A stretch of 48,891 nt of DNA, from the NCBI GenBank assembly GCA_018814305.1, contig JAHJAA010000083.1:1-48891 (forward strand), written 5' to 3'. The stretch's first letter is position 1, and the number at the start of each line of letters is the position of its first letter. Under the pieces are notes generated by a model, which was not told the DNA's origin, made no database searches, and saw only the letters and a list, made by a program, of their open reading frames with translations. This document shows, piece after piece, positions 33,183-41,473 of the stretch. This stretch comes from Pseudomonadota bacterium. Its GTDB lineage: Bacteria > Desulfobacterota > Desulfobulbia > Desulfobulbales > JAGXFP01. The translations under genes and the position numbers were made by a program.

Positions 33183-34577
33183 ATGCGGACTCCCTTATCC
33201 GGGCTGGGTCGGTTGCCCAACGCCTCCCGGCGCTTTCTCTTTTTTTCGACGATCAACGTCATCTCCTGGCAATGTATTGTCGGACAGGTGATGATCCTCA
33301 TGGCCCGGTCCATCGAGATGCCACCGTCTTGGGTCGGACTCCTGATTGCCTTCATGCCCCTTTCCATGCTGCTGGTGGCCGGAACCGTTCCCCTGGTGGA
33401 GTGGTTGGGACCACGCCGGATCCTCACCCTGGGTTGGCTGTTCCGGAACCTGATCACCCTGCCGGTCTTTGCCATCCCTTGGGCTATGGTGGCCTGGGGA
33501 CGTGAGGGTGGTTGGCTTCTGCTCTTGCTCGCCACCCTTGGCTTCTGTGTGGTCCGCGCTCTGGCGGTCGGCGGCTGGTTCCCCTGGCTCCATGAAGTCA
33601 TCCCGCCGACCCAACAGGGTGATTACTTTGCCACCGAGACCGAGCTGACCCAGATCGTCAACATCCTGATGGCCGTCGCCACCGCAATTATCCTGAACAT
33701 TTCCGATACCCTGGCTGGATTTTTAGGGGTCTACGGGATCGGCATCGGAGCCGGTCTGATCAGCGTCATCGCCATCCAGTTCATCCCAGGAGGACATCGC
33801 CTGCCCTCACGCCCCCCATCGGCAATACCGACGGCAATATCATCAGAACAAAACCGAAAAACCTCCTACGAGTCGGTCATGGAAGACCCAACTTTCCTTC
33901 GTTTTGTCCGGCTCTCCATCATCAGTATGGCAGCCCTCATGTGGCAGGCCAGTGCCTCAATCATGTACCTCCGGGACATCCTTGGCTACAGCAATACTCA
34001 TATCATGATGCTGACCGGTGCCGGTAGCCTGGGGGTGGCCCTGGTCATCGGCGCTTGGGGCCGACGCGCCGACCATCGCGGCAGCAACCAGCCGATGATC
34101 GAACTGCAGCTGGGCCATGCTCTCTGTGCCCTATTGTGGCCTGCCTTACTTCCGGACCGGGGTTGGACTGAGATCCTGGCCTTAGTACTCATGGTGGGTA
34201 GCACCATCTTCCTGGCGGCCTTTCAGATGGTTGCGGCCCGAGGTATGCTCTGCCGAGTCCCGACTGAAGGCAAGGTTGGCTATACCAATATCTGGATTAT
34301 CGGTTCTTCGCTGGCCATGGGGATCCCGCCCATCCTGGCCGGCATGGTTATCAATCACTGGGGACTGGCCGGATTTCGCCTCTGTTTCCTGATTTCAGGG
34401 ATCGGCGGGCTCGCTGCCGGGGTCGCCCTCTTTCGGCTGCCCCCCGAAAAGGGCAAACCAACCCTACCACACCTCATGGAGCTTATTCGCCCGAGTCAAC
34501 CCCTTCGAGCCCTGGCCCGTATCGTCTGGATGAACAATGAATCACCCAAGGAGGCCCATAAAAAAGATCCTCTTTGA
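33183..34577 (+). CDS. major facilitator superfamily transporter
   Basis: A 464-residue membrane protein with about 12 hydrophobic segments in two groups of six, separated by a cytoplasmic loop near residues 200-235. A motif-A-like loop after TM2 reads VEWLGPRRILTLGWLFRNL, and the second half begins after SVMEDPTFLRFVRLS. It belongs to the broad MFS group of uncharacterised exporters; substrate and direction cannot be told. The C-terminus is extended by a polar tail of about 40 residues. It is followed after 68 bp by the SpmAB gene. Confidence 0.85.
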   Translation: MRTPLSGLGRLPNASRRFLFFSTINVISWQCIVGQVMILMARSIEMPPSWVGLLIAFMPLSMLLVAGTVPLVEWLGPRRILTLGWLFRNLITLPVFAIPWAMVAWGREGGWLLLLLATLGFCVVRALAVGGWFPWLHEVIPPTQQGDYFATETELTQIVNILMAVATAIILNISDTLAGFLGVYGIGIGAGLISVIAIQFIPGGHRLPSRPPSAIPTAISSEQNRKTSYESVMEDPTFLRFVRLSIISMAALMWQASASIMYLRDILGYSNTHIMMLTGAGSLGVALVIGAWGRRADHRGSNQPMIELQLGHALCALLWPALLPDRGWTEILALVLMVGSTIFLAAFQMVAARGMLCRVPTEGKVGYTNIWIIGSSLAMGIPPILAGMVINHWGLAGFRLCFLISGIGGLAAGVALFRLPPEKGKPTLPHLMELIRPSQPLRALARIVWMNNESPKEAHKKDPL

Positions 34578-34645
34578 TTGCCATCCCATATTTACTTGTC
34601 TTTTCATGCCAATGCGAATAGACCAACCTTGGGAGGAGAAAGACC

Positions 34646-35941
34646 ATGAGTGAAACTGCGACAAAACCGGCCGCGATAAATATCATCTGGCTGAGCATGA
34701 TACTGGTGGCCACGGTCACTGCAGCCTACACCGGCCGCATGGACGAACTCACCAAGGCGTCCTTTGATGCCGCGAAATCATCGGTGACCCTGGCCATCGG
34801 CCTCATCGGTCCCATGGCCCTCTGGCTCGGCATCATGAAGGTAGCCGAGGCCGGGGGATTACTCAGATTACTGGCCCGGGCAATGCGCCCCTTGATGACC
34901 CGACTCTTCCCCGAGGTCCCCCCGGAACATCCGGCCATGAGCGCCATGGTCATGAATCTTGCCGCCAATGCCCTGGGGCTGGGGAATGCCGCTACCCCCA
35001 TGGGGATCAAGGCCATGCAGGAGTTGGATAAACTGGCCGCTGAAAAGGGAACCGCCACCAATGCCATGTGCCAGTTTCTGGCGATCAACACCTCCAGCGT
35101 GACCCTGTTGCCCCTGGGAGTAATCACCGTTCGGGCCGCTGCCGGAGCCCATGACCCCGCCGGGATTCTGCTGCCGTCACTGGTGGCCACCGTTTGTTCT
35201 ACCGCCGTGGCCATCATTGCCGCCCGCACCATGGCCGGCCCGGATTGTTCCGTGACCACAGCCACCTCTACAAAAAGCGCCGAAGGAAACAAAGCGAAAC
35301 CGTCATCGACTCCTCGCCCCGGCCCCATCGGACGATTCATGGTGATCACCTTTGTGGCCCTCATGATCGGTGCCATGGCCTATCAATCGCTCACTGGCTC
35401 GATCCCTGAGAACTTCACCGGCCTGGTCTCGGCCGTCTCGGCCTGGCTGATTCCCATAATTTTCTGCGGGCTATTGCTCTTTGGATACCTGCGCGGGGTC
35501 AAGGTTTATGAGTCCCTGACCGAAGGGGCTACCGAAGGATTCTCCACGGTGATCCGAATAATTCCCTTCATGGTGGCAATTTTCGTGGCCATTGGCATGC
35601 TCAGGGCAAGTGGTGCCCTCGACCTGATGATCCGATTTCTTTCCCCCCTGACCACCAGAGTCGGCCTGCCGGCCGAGGCCCTCTCCATGGCCCTCTTGCG
35701 TCCCCTCTCCGGCTCCGGTGCCTTCGGCCTGATGAGTGAGATCGTCAGCCGCGATCCGGACAGCTTTCTTTCCTATCTGGTCTCGGTCATGCAGGGCTCA
35801 ACCGAGACCACCTTCTACGTCCTGGCCGTCTATTTCGGGGCAGTAGGCATCAAAAGGACTCGCCACGCCCTCCCCGCCGCCCTCTGCGCCGATGCCGCAG
35901 GGATTATCGCTTCAGTTGCGGTCTGTAATCTACTGTACTGA
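34646..35941 (+). CDS. SpmA-SpmB fusion, nucleoside-recognition (Gate) domain membrane protein
   Basis: A 431-residue membrane protein. GGAGG precedes the ATG. The N-terminal half (about 1-205) matches SpmA, with MNLAANALGLGNAATPMGIK and AINTSSVTLLPLGVI; the C-terminal half (about 230-431) matches SpmB, with RIIPFMVAIFVAIGMLRASG and LRPLSGSGAFGLMSEI plus QGSTETTFYVLAVYFG. In Bacillus these are two separate spore maturation proteins; in non-spore-forming Gram-negatives the fused form is common and its role, perhaps nucleoside or ion movement, is unknown. Both gate motifs are intact. Confidence 0.88.
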   Translation: MSETATKPAAINIIWLSMILVATVTAAYTGRMDELTKASFDAAKSSVTLAIGLIGPMALWLGIMKVAEAGGLLRLLARAMRPLMTRLFPEVPPEHPAMSAMVMNLAANALGLGNAATPMGIKAMQELDKLAAEKGTATNAMCQFLAINTSSVTLLPLGVITVRAAAGAHDPAGILLPSLVATVCSTAVAIIAARTMAGPDCSVTTATSTKSAEGNKAKPSSTPRPGPIGRFMVITFVALMIGAMAYQSLTGSIPENFTGLVSAVSAWLIPIIFCGLLLFGYLRGVKVYESLTEGATEGFSTVIRIIPFMVAIFVAIGMLRASGALDLMIRFLSPLTTRVGLPAEALSMALLRPLSGSGAFGLMSEIVSRDPDSFLSYLVSVMQGSTETTFYVLAVYFGAVGIKRTRHALPAALCADAAGIIASVAVCNLLY

Positions 35942-36062
35942 TGGTGCGGTCTTGGGAGCGGAAATGAATCAGCTCCGAAAAAACATCGCGGGCCAACAGT
36001 ACTGATCGACATTTTTTGCGTATCGCTCTTCCTTTATGCTACACCATATTAGGAGGTAGGAG

Positions 36063-37052
36063 ATGGCGCAGAATCTCACCCAATTTGACGAAGCCTCGCT
36101 TCGGAAGCTCATGAATGATCATGGCGATCCCAAGCGGGTCCCGGCCCGGTTCAAGATCATTACTGATACCTCAGATTTTTTCCGGGTGGAATACGATGAC
36201 GTGGTGCTCCTGGGCGAAACTCCATACTGGATCAAGGGGTATGAAAAAGAGGGCCGGTTCGGGCTTGATGATGAACCAAAATACTGGGTGAGGCGGGCGA
36301 TCAATCTCCTGGACGGCTCAACCAGAATTATTAAACTGGTCTTTCACGAGAAATTCGAAACCCGCATCGGTGATGTGGTCATCGAATGCTTCCGCAGCCC
36401 CCGAAAAGAGGCGCGCATTCTGGACCTGGTCGGCGAACACCCTAACTTCATGCACGGATCCTGGGTCCTGGACTCGGTCGGCAATAACGTCAGAATCCTC
36501 GAATACATTCACGGCCAACGGTTTGACGATGTTATTGAAACCACCGGCACCGACCACTTTGACTATTTCATCCACTTCTTCCCCGACTTCCTAAATCAGT
36601 ACATCGAACTGGTCGAGGCCATCGGTTTTCTCCATGCCCATAAGGAAAAACATGGTGATATCCGCCGCGATCACATCCTCCGAGACCGGATAACCGGGTC
36701 CAACCGCTGGATCGACTTCGATTATAACTACCGCCATGGCGAATCAATGTTCTCCTTTGACCTGCAGGGGCTCGGCAATATCCTGATCTTCCTGGTCGGG
36801 CGCGGTGATGTCCTGGTCCCTGATCTTTATCACCATCAAAAAGCGATCTTCGATCGGCTGTGGGGAGAAGACTTGAGCATATCGTACAAAAACAGGGTGG
36901 CCAACTTGAGGAAGGTGTTCCCGTATTTGCCCGAATCATTGAATACAATCCTGCTTCATTTTTCAGTCGGGGCGGGAATAACCTATGAAACTACCGGGCA
37001 GTTCCTCGAAGATCTGGCTGAGGCAAGAAACGACTTATCCACTTTGATATAG
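36063..37052 (+). CDS. protein-kinase-like fold protein, atypical catalytic motifs
   Basis: A 329-residue soluble protein. AGGAGG lies just before the ATG. It resembles Ser/Thr kinases: candidate nucleotide Lys91 (IIKLVF), a helix C-like KEARIL, catalytic loop HGDIRRDH (197-204) and metal-binding DFD (218-220). The loop has the catalytic Asp199 but His in place of the usual Asn, and DFD instead of DFG; the glycine loop is not obvious and the N-terminal 90 residues are unusual. It could be a divergent active kinase or a pseudokinase. The universal stress protein gene follows 140 bp downstream on the same strand, suggesting a stress-linked role. Confidence 0.65.
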   Translation: MAQNLTQFDEASLRKLMNDHGDPKRVPARFKIITDTSDFFRVEYDDVVLLGETPYWIKGYEKEGRFGLDDEPKYWVRRAINLLDGSTRIIKLVFHEKFETRIGDVVIECFRSPRKEARILDLVGEHPNFMHGSWVLDSVGNNVRILEYIHGQRFDDVIETTGTDHFDYFIHFFPDFLNQYIELVEAIGFLHAHKEKHGDIRRDHILRDRITGSNRWIDFDYNYRHGESMFSFDLQGLGNILIFLVGRGDVLVPDLYHHQKAIFDRLWGEDLSISYKNRVANLRKVFPYLPESLNTILLHFSVGAGITYETTGQFLEDLAEARNDLSTLI

Positions 37053-37192
37053 CACGTACCAGTGGTTTTCGAATTTTTATGGCAAAACTTGTAATAAACA
37101 GCATACCCTTAACAACTTGGACCTACTGAGAAGGTACTTATCCAGGGCCTTAATCTGCTTTCCAGTCTATCTGGATTAGGAAGGAGAAAAAC

Positions 37193-37681
37193 ATGGTTAA
37201 AACAAACTTCGCCGACCTCAAACAACGTGATACGGAACGGCATCTTCTGGTGGCCGTGGATGAATCGGAGAATTCCCGCCGGGCGGTGATGTACCTGGCT
37301 GATTTTTTCGGTTCTTCACCGAATGTTTTTGTCACCCTGCTGTCAATTCTACCGGAACCCTCGGAAGACTTCTTTGCTGAAGACTCTGAACGCAAGGCCT
37401 GGCTGGCCGAAAAAAAAGCAGCGATGGAGGAGATGCTCAACAAGGACCAGGCCATGCTTATGGATGGTGGTTTCCCAGAAGAACGGATCAACATAAGCCT
37501 GGTGGTCCGAGATTGTACCTCCATTGCCGACGCAATACTTGAGGAACAGGCCAAGCTCAAATGCTGCATCGTGGTGGTCGGTAGGAGGGGCCTGGCCCAC
37601 CATGAAGAGTTTATCTTCGGCTCGACCTCAAATAAGATCCTCCATCAGGCGAAAAATTGCGCGGTGATGGTGGTGGAATGA
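37193..37681 (+). CDS. universal stress protein, UspA family
   Basis: A 162-residue protein with the Usp fold: strand 1 HLLVAVDESENSRRAVMYLA and the C-terminal ATP-binding motif G-x2-G-x9-G-S-T at VGRRGLAHHEEFIFGSTSN, all key residues present, so it is of the ATP-binding subtype. AGGAAGGAG lies before the ATG. It acts as a cytoplasmic stress or signalling protein of undefined target; its neighbour is the kinase-like protein. Confidence 0.92.
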   Translation: MVKTNFADLKQRDTERHLLVAVDESENSRRAVMYLADFFGSSPNVFVTLLSILPEPSEDFFAEDSERKAWLAEKKAAMEEMLNKDQAMLMDGGFPEERINISLVVRDCTSIADAILEEQAKLKCCIVVVGRRGLAHHEEFIFGSTSNKILHQAKNCAVMVVE

Positions 37682-37756
37682 GGGGCAGGACCTAAACTTC
37701 CTAAAGCTGTGGATTGTTTTTGCGAGTTCATCAACCTTAACTATAGGCACTTTTTA

Positions 37757-38611
37757 TCACCGGCAGACCCGGCCAACAACCAGGCTGACCATAAACCAGC
37801 CGCAGGCAATCAGAATGATGGTCGCTCCGGTGGCGGTCCCGGCCCACTCCTGGGCTGAGATGATGAGACCAGCCACTGCCGAGGTTGCTCCCACCAGAAG
37901 CGCCCACCAGAACATGGCGCCGGCAGTCCGGGTCAGATTGCGGGCAGTGGCTGCCGGAACGATAAGCATTGCTGTAACCAATAACACCCCAACCGCCCGA
38001 ACCGAGAAGGTTACCACCAGGGCCAAAAGCGCGGCATAAAGATACTGATACCCAGCCACCCGGACCCGGTGGGCACCAGCCAGGACCGGCGAGACCCCGA
38101 TATAGAGCATCCGGTTATAGCCAACCCACTGAAAGATCATAATCGCCACAAACAACAAGGCCAGCCAGCGGATCTCGGTGGGACCGATGGTTAGAATATC
38201 ACCGTAGAGAAATTGCTGGAGATTTCTGGCCAGATGGCGATCCCGGCTGACCACGGCCAGACCGAAGGCGACCAGGCCGGAAAAGAAGACCCCGATCACT
38301 GTATCTGAAGAGAGGCTGCTCTTCCTCTGCACCCCGATAATACCCAAGCCGACGAACAGACCGAAAACGGGCATGGTCCAACCGGGATTCAAACCGGCAA
38401 TCAACCCAACTGCAATCCCGGCAAAGGCGGAATGGCTGATGGCATCGGCAAAGAAGGCCATCCGAAAATTGACCACCTGCACCCCCATGGCCGCAGCCAT
38501 GGGGGCCAGCAGGACCAGGCCGAGCAAGGCCTGTTGCATAAACCGGGCTTGAAGACACTCAAAAGGTAATAGCCGAGGGATTAACTCGTAAAGAACCGTC
38601 AACTCACTCAT
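37757..38611 (-). CDS. znuB: zinc/manganese ABC transporter permease
   Basis: A 284-residue inner membrane permease of the ABC-3 (ZnuB/TroC) family. ATG at 38611 is chosen: it overlaps the ATPase gene stop by 8 bp and starts just before the first hydrophobic segment; the open frame extends further upstream without support. Eight or so TM segments are visible, including the family signature region AFFADAISHSAFAGIAVGL. It forms the membrane channel with the ATPase and the binding protein encoded upstream in the same operon. Metal choice (Zn or Mn) is inferred from the binding protein and is not certain. Confidence 0.88.
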   Translation of the reverse strand: MSELTVLYELIPRLLPFECLQARFMQQALLGLVLLAPMAAAMGVQVVNFRMAFFADAISHSAFAGIAVGLIAGLNPGWTMPVFGLFVGLGIIGVQRKSSLSSDTVIGVFFSGLVAFGLAVVSRDRHLARNLQQFLYGDILTIGPTEIRWLALLFVAIMIFQWVGYNRMLYIGVSPVLAGAHRVRVAGYQYLYAALLALVVTFSVRAVGVLLVTAMLIVPAATARNLTRTAGAMFWWALLVGATSAVAGLIISAQEWAGTATGATIILIACGWFMVSLVVGRVCR

Positions 38612-39395
38612 CCGCTGCCTCCTCACGGCAACAGGGAGCCGTACAACTCCCGTCACCAGCGGGCATGGCCCGAGCATCCACCAGTCCCATATGCAGACCA
38701 AACATGGCGGTCAAGACTTCCCGGGTCAACACCAGGCCGGGCGGCCCCTGGGCCACCACCCCGTGATTGATACAGATGACATGATCGGCATGATGGGTGA
38801 CCGTGGCCAGATCATGACTGACCATTATCTGGGTAAACCCCAGGCTGCGCCTGAGATCCTCAAGAAGTTCACAGAAAACCAGCTCGCCCTGGAAGTCAAC
38901 ACCGGCGGTGGGTTCATCAAGAATCAGAAGGTCCGGTTCCTCCTGAAGAGCCAAGGCCAGAAGGACCCGTTGCAGTTCCCCGCCGGACAGTGCTCCGAGC
39001 CTCCGAGGAGCCAAGCTATCTGCCTTAACTGCTGCCAGGAGCTCTAGAGCTCTTTCCTTCCCCTTCCCGCAGCCAAACCAGAACGGCAACCGCTGCCGCC
39101 CCATCAGCATAAACTCCATAACCGTCAGCGGCATCCCCCGATCAAAGGCAAAACGCTGGGGAACATACCCAAGCCGGGGGCGATGCCGGGATGAGCCATA
39201 GCGAATTTCCCCCCGATAGGGAACAACCCCCAAAAGGGTCTGGAGGAGAGTGGTCTTACCGGCGCCATTAGGACCGACCACTGCGGTCCAGCAGCCCTTG
39301 GGGACGGCGGCATCCACTCGATCTAGGATGGTCATCCCCCGGGAGGAGACTGTTACCTGTTCAAAGGTGATTGCGGACTCGCATTCACTGATCAT
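38604..39395 (-). CDS. znuC: zinc/manganese ABC transporter ATPase
   Basis: A 263-residue ABC ATPase that powers metal uptake. Walker A GPNGAGKTT (about 40-48), signature LSGGELQRV and Walker B LLILDEPTAGVD are all intact. ATG at 39395 is preferred; GTG codons a few positions upstream are alternatives, and the long upstream open frame runs into the binding-protein gene and is not used. The C-terminus ends with a short Cys-containing tail (CTAPCCREE), which is unusual and could bind metal. It lies 31 bp after the binding-protein stop. Confidence 0.88.
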   Translation of the reverse strand: MISECESAITFEQVTVSSRGMTILDRVDAAVPKGCWTAVVGPNGAGKTTLLQTLLGVVPYRGEIRYGSSRHRPRLGYVPQRFAFDRGMPLTVMEFMLMGRQRLPFWFGCGKGKERALELLAAVKADSLAPRRLGALSGGELQRVLLALALQEEPDLLILDEPTAGVDFQGELVFCELLEDLRRSLGFTQIMVSHDLATVTHHADHVICINHGVVAQGPPGLVLTREVLTAMFGLHMGLVDARAMPAGDGSCTAPCCREEAADE

Positions 39396-39426
39396 ATTCA
39401 CCACGTTCACGTTCTCACCTGCCGCC

Positions 39427-40353
39427 TCACTCCCGGGTCCCAAGGATATTGGCCATAACCTCAAGATTGCGGCGCATGACCGTTTCATAATATTCAAGGG
39501 GAGCATTCTCTGGACCACTGGCAGCCGGATCGAGGGTTGCACTAGGCACCCCGGTCTCATTGGCAATGGTTCGACCGACCCCATCAGAGTATTGCGGTTC
39601 GGTGAAGATCGCCCCGACCTTTTGCTCCCGGGCAATCCTGATTAACGACAAAATCCCGGCGGCCGAAGGCTCGCTTCCCGGGTGAACCTGGACCAACCCC
39701 ACCACCTCAAGCCCGAGATCACGGGCCAGGTAATCAAAAACACCATGCTGGGTAATAATCCGATTATTACCCAGTCGCCGACCAAGGGCCGTAAAATCAG
39801 CCGCCAACCGGTTCATCCTCTCACCATAGCTTCTGTAATTGGCCCGAAAGAGTTCCGCATCTTCCGGGAAGAGACCCTCCAGAGCTTCGGCAATATTCTT
39901 GGTCAACAGGCCGGTCATGACGGGGCTGGCAAAGAGATGAGGATTGAATCCGCCCCGATGCTCATCATCGGCCTCATCACTCTTGTCATCAACTTGATCC
40001 TGCAATAACCCGCTGATCCCCCGGGAACTGTCAATAATCACCAACCCAGGATTCGCCCGCGCCAGGGGGGCACCAAGAAATTCCTCCATCCCCAGTCCGT
40101 TGATAATCAACACATCGGCCTTGGCGAGCTTTCTCATATCCTTAGGGGTCAGGGCATAATCATGGGGACAACCGAGTTGTGGCGAAATGAGCGAATCGAC
40201 CTGTAGGGAGCTCGTCCCGGCGGTCACATTGCGGGTAGTCTGGGTGATGGGAAAGGTACTGCAGAGGATTAATTTTCCGCCCCCTTCAGCCCATGCCGAA
40301 CCGGCTGACAAAAAAAGGAACAGAAACGACAGGAGGCCACGTTTTATGATCAT
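39427..40353 (-). CDS. znuA: zinc/manganese ABC transporter periplasmic binding protein
   Basis: A 308-residue cluster-9 metal-binding protein. ATG at 40353 is chosen because GGAG lies six bases upstream and a clear signal peptide follows (LLSFLFLFLSAGSAWA). Likely metal ligands are His in GCPHDYALT, NPHLFAS and ITQHGVFDY, and an acidic residue in TEPQYSDG. A short acidic and histidine-containing loop (DDKSDEADDEHRGG) sits before the second ligand, shorter than the His-rich loop of typical ZnuA. First gene of the znuACB-ordered operon. No Zur-type palindrome was seen upstream. Confidence 0.88.
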   Translation of the reverse strand: MIIKRGLLSFLFLFLSAGSAWAEGGGKLILCSTFPITQTTRNVTAGTSSLQVDSLISPQLGCPHDYALTPKDMRKLAKADVLIINGLGMEEFLGAPLARANPGLVIIDSSRGISGLLQDQVDDKSDEADDEHRGGFNPHLFASPVMTGLLTKNIAEALEGLFPEDAELFRANYRSYGERMNRLAADFTALGRRLGNNRIITQHGVFDYLARDLGLEVVGLVQVHPGSEPSAAGILSLIRIAREQKVGAIFTEPQYSDGVGRTIANETGVPSATLDPAASGPENAPLEYYETVMRRNLEVMANILGTRE

Positions 40354-40383
40354 AATCTTCTCCATTCTGACGAAACAAGCTGT

Positions 40384-40412
40384 TACATAGCCCGAATACC
40401 CGGTAAAGTCAA
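40384..40412 (-). promoter_or_regulatory. possible promoter of the metal transporter operon
   Basis: On the minus strand TTGACT (revcomp of 40407-40412), a 17-bp spacer and TATGTA (revcomp of 40384-40389). The -35 is good, the -10 only fair. It would start transcription about 20-25 bases upstream of the binding-protein gene. Confidence 0.3.
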
Positions 40413-40486
40413 TATTGCCAAGGAAAGACGATTCTTTGGTCATCACTTGAACGGATTGTTTCTTTCAGGCATACTATCATTAGTTT

Positions 40487-40704
40487 GATTGGTTTTGTTG
40501 GTTGAATTGGTTGAATTCGTTCTAAGATGCCCCATGGCAGGCGGAGGTTCTTTTGTATGAATATTTGTCAGGTAAGCAACGGCCTCCAACCCATAAAGCC
40601 CTCGAATAGAGATCCGGGGCAGCTCTTAGATTTTCCTTGCGCCGGTCTCTACCATCGTCACCCAAAACCCGTTTTTTCAACCAATCCAACCAACAAAACC
40701 AATC
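40487..40704. repeat. 29-bp inverted repeat bounding a 160-bp non-coding segment
   Basis: The stretch 40487-40515 (starting gattggttttgttggttg) is repeated in inverse orientation at 40676-40704 with one mismatch in 29 bp. The enclosed 160 bp has no credible gene. The arms are made of ttggtt-rich simple sequence that also spills over both ends (ttgaattcgtt). It could be a small non-autonomous element or a large hairpin in the divergent region between the metal transporter and LapG genes. No target-site duplication was identified. Confidence 0.7.
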
Positions 40705-40749
40705 CAACGAATTCAACTAATTTATCCTTTCTTTCCTGGTGAAACCCTA

Positions 40750-41439
40750 ATGCCGGAGAGAAGCTACAGATCCCGACACCATGTTCCAATCATTCCCTGG
40801 GTTATTACTCTTGCTCTTTTGTTCAGTCAACCAGGGTCAGCCCTCACCCCCGATTTTGACCACCTGTTCCAACTGGCTCAAAGCCGCTATGGCACCACCG
40901 GTCTTGCAACAATCCGCTCATGGGAGACGTTTCTCAGACAAAGTAAAGATCGGGAACGCCCTGAAATTATTGAGCGGGTTAATCTTTTTATCAATAATCA
41001 TGTGGTGTATCGTGATGACCAGGAAATCTGGTCGGCCCAAGACTATTGGGCCACCCCCCTCGAAACCCTCGGTCGCGGCCTGGGGGATTGCGAGGACTTT
41101 GCCTTTGCCAAATACGTAAGTCTGCAGATTTTAGGGGTGCCGATCGAACAGATGCTCATGACCTATGTTCGGGCCAAGATCCTTGACGGGAGCGGCAAGG
41201 CCCGGGCCCATATGGTCTTAAGCTATTATCCGGACCTCAATCAGGAACCGCTTATCCTGGACAGTTTGACCGACGAGATTCTCCCAGCATCACAAAGAAA
41301 AGACCTGTTTCCGATCTTCAGTTTTAATACCCAAACAATAAGGGTCGGCGGGACCTCCCAACCCGCGGCCGATCCAATGGCCCGCCTTTCCCACTGGCGT
41401 GATCTGATGGCCCGCATGGGCCAGGAGCGATGGCAATGA
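40750..41439 (+). CDS. lapG: LapG-type periplasmic transglutaminase-like cysteine protease
   Basis: A 229-residue exported protease of the BTLCP family that releases LapA-type adhesins by cutting near their N-terminus. A signal segment (about 12-31) precedes the domain. The catalytic triad is visible as Cys114 (GLGDCEDFAFAK), His154 (ARAHMVLSYY) and Asp171 (ILDSLTD). In known systems the protease is held inactive by LapD when cyclic di-GMP is high and needs calcium. The LapD-type receptor gene follows 34 bp downstream and a giant adhesin lies beyond it, so all three working parts are together. Confidence 0.9.
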   Translation: MPERSYRSRHHVPIIPWVITLALLFSQPGSALTPDFDHLFQLAQSRYGTTGLATIRSWETFLRQSKDRERPEIIERVNLFINNHVVYRDDQEIWSAQDYWATPLETLGRGLGDCEDFAFAKYVSLQILGVPIEQMLMTYVRAKILDGSGKARAHMVLSYYPDLNQEPLILDSLTDEILPASQRKDLFPIFSFNTQTIRVGGTSQPAADPMARLSHWRDLMARMGQERWQ

Positions 41440-41473
41440 ACCGACCTGACGCAACCCATAAAAGGAGCTACCA

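Noticed and set aside
40354-40446. Zur operator upstream of the metal-binding protein gene
   Set aside because: No AT-rich palindrome resembling known Zur boxes was visible.
40527-40742. Small ORF with an NPTNKTN-type repeat
   Set aside because: It is translation of the ttggtt-rich inverted-repeat arm plus non-coding DNA; no supporting features.
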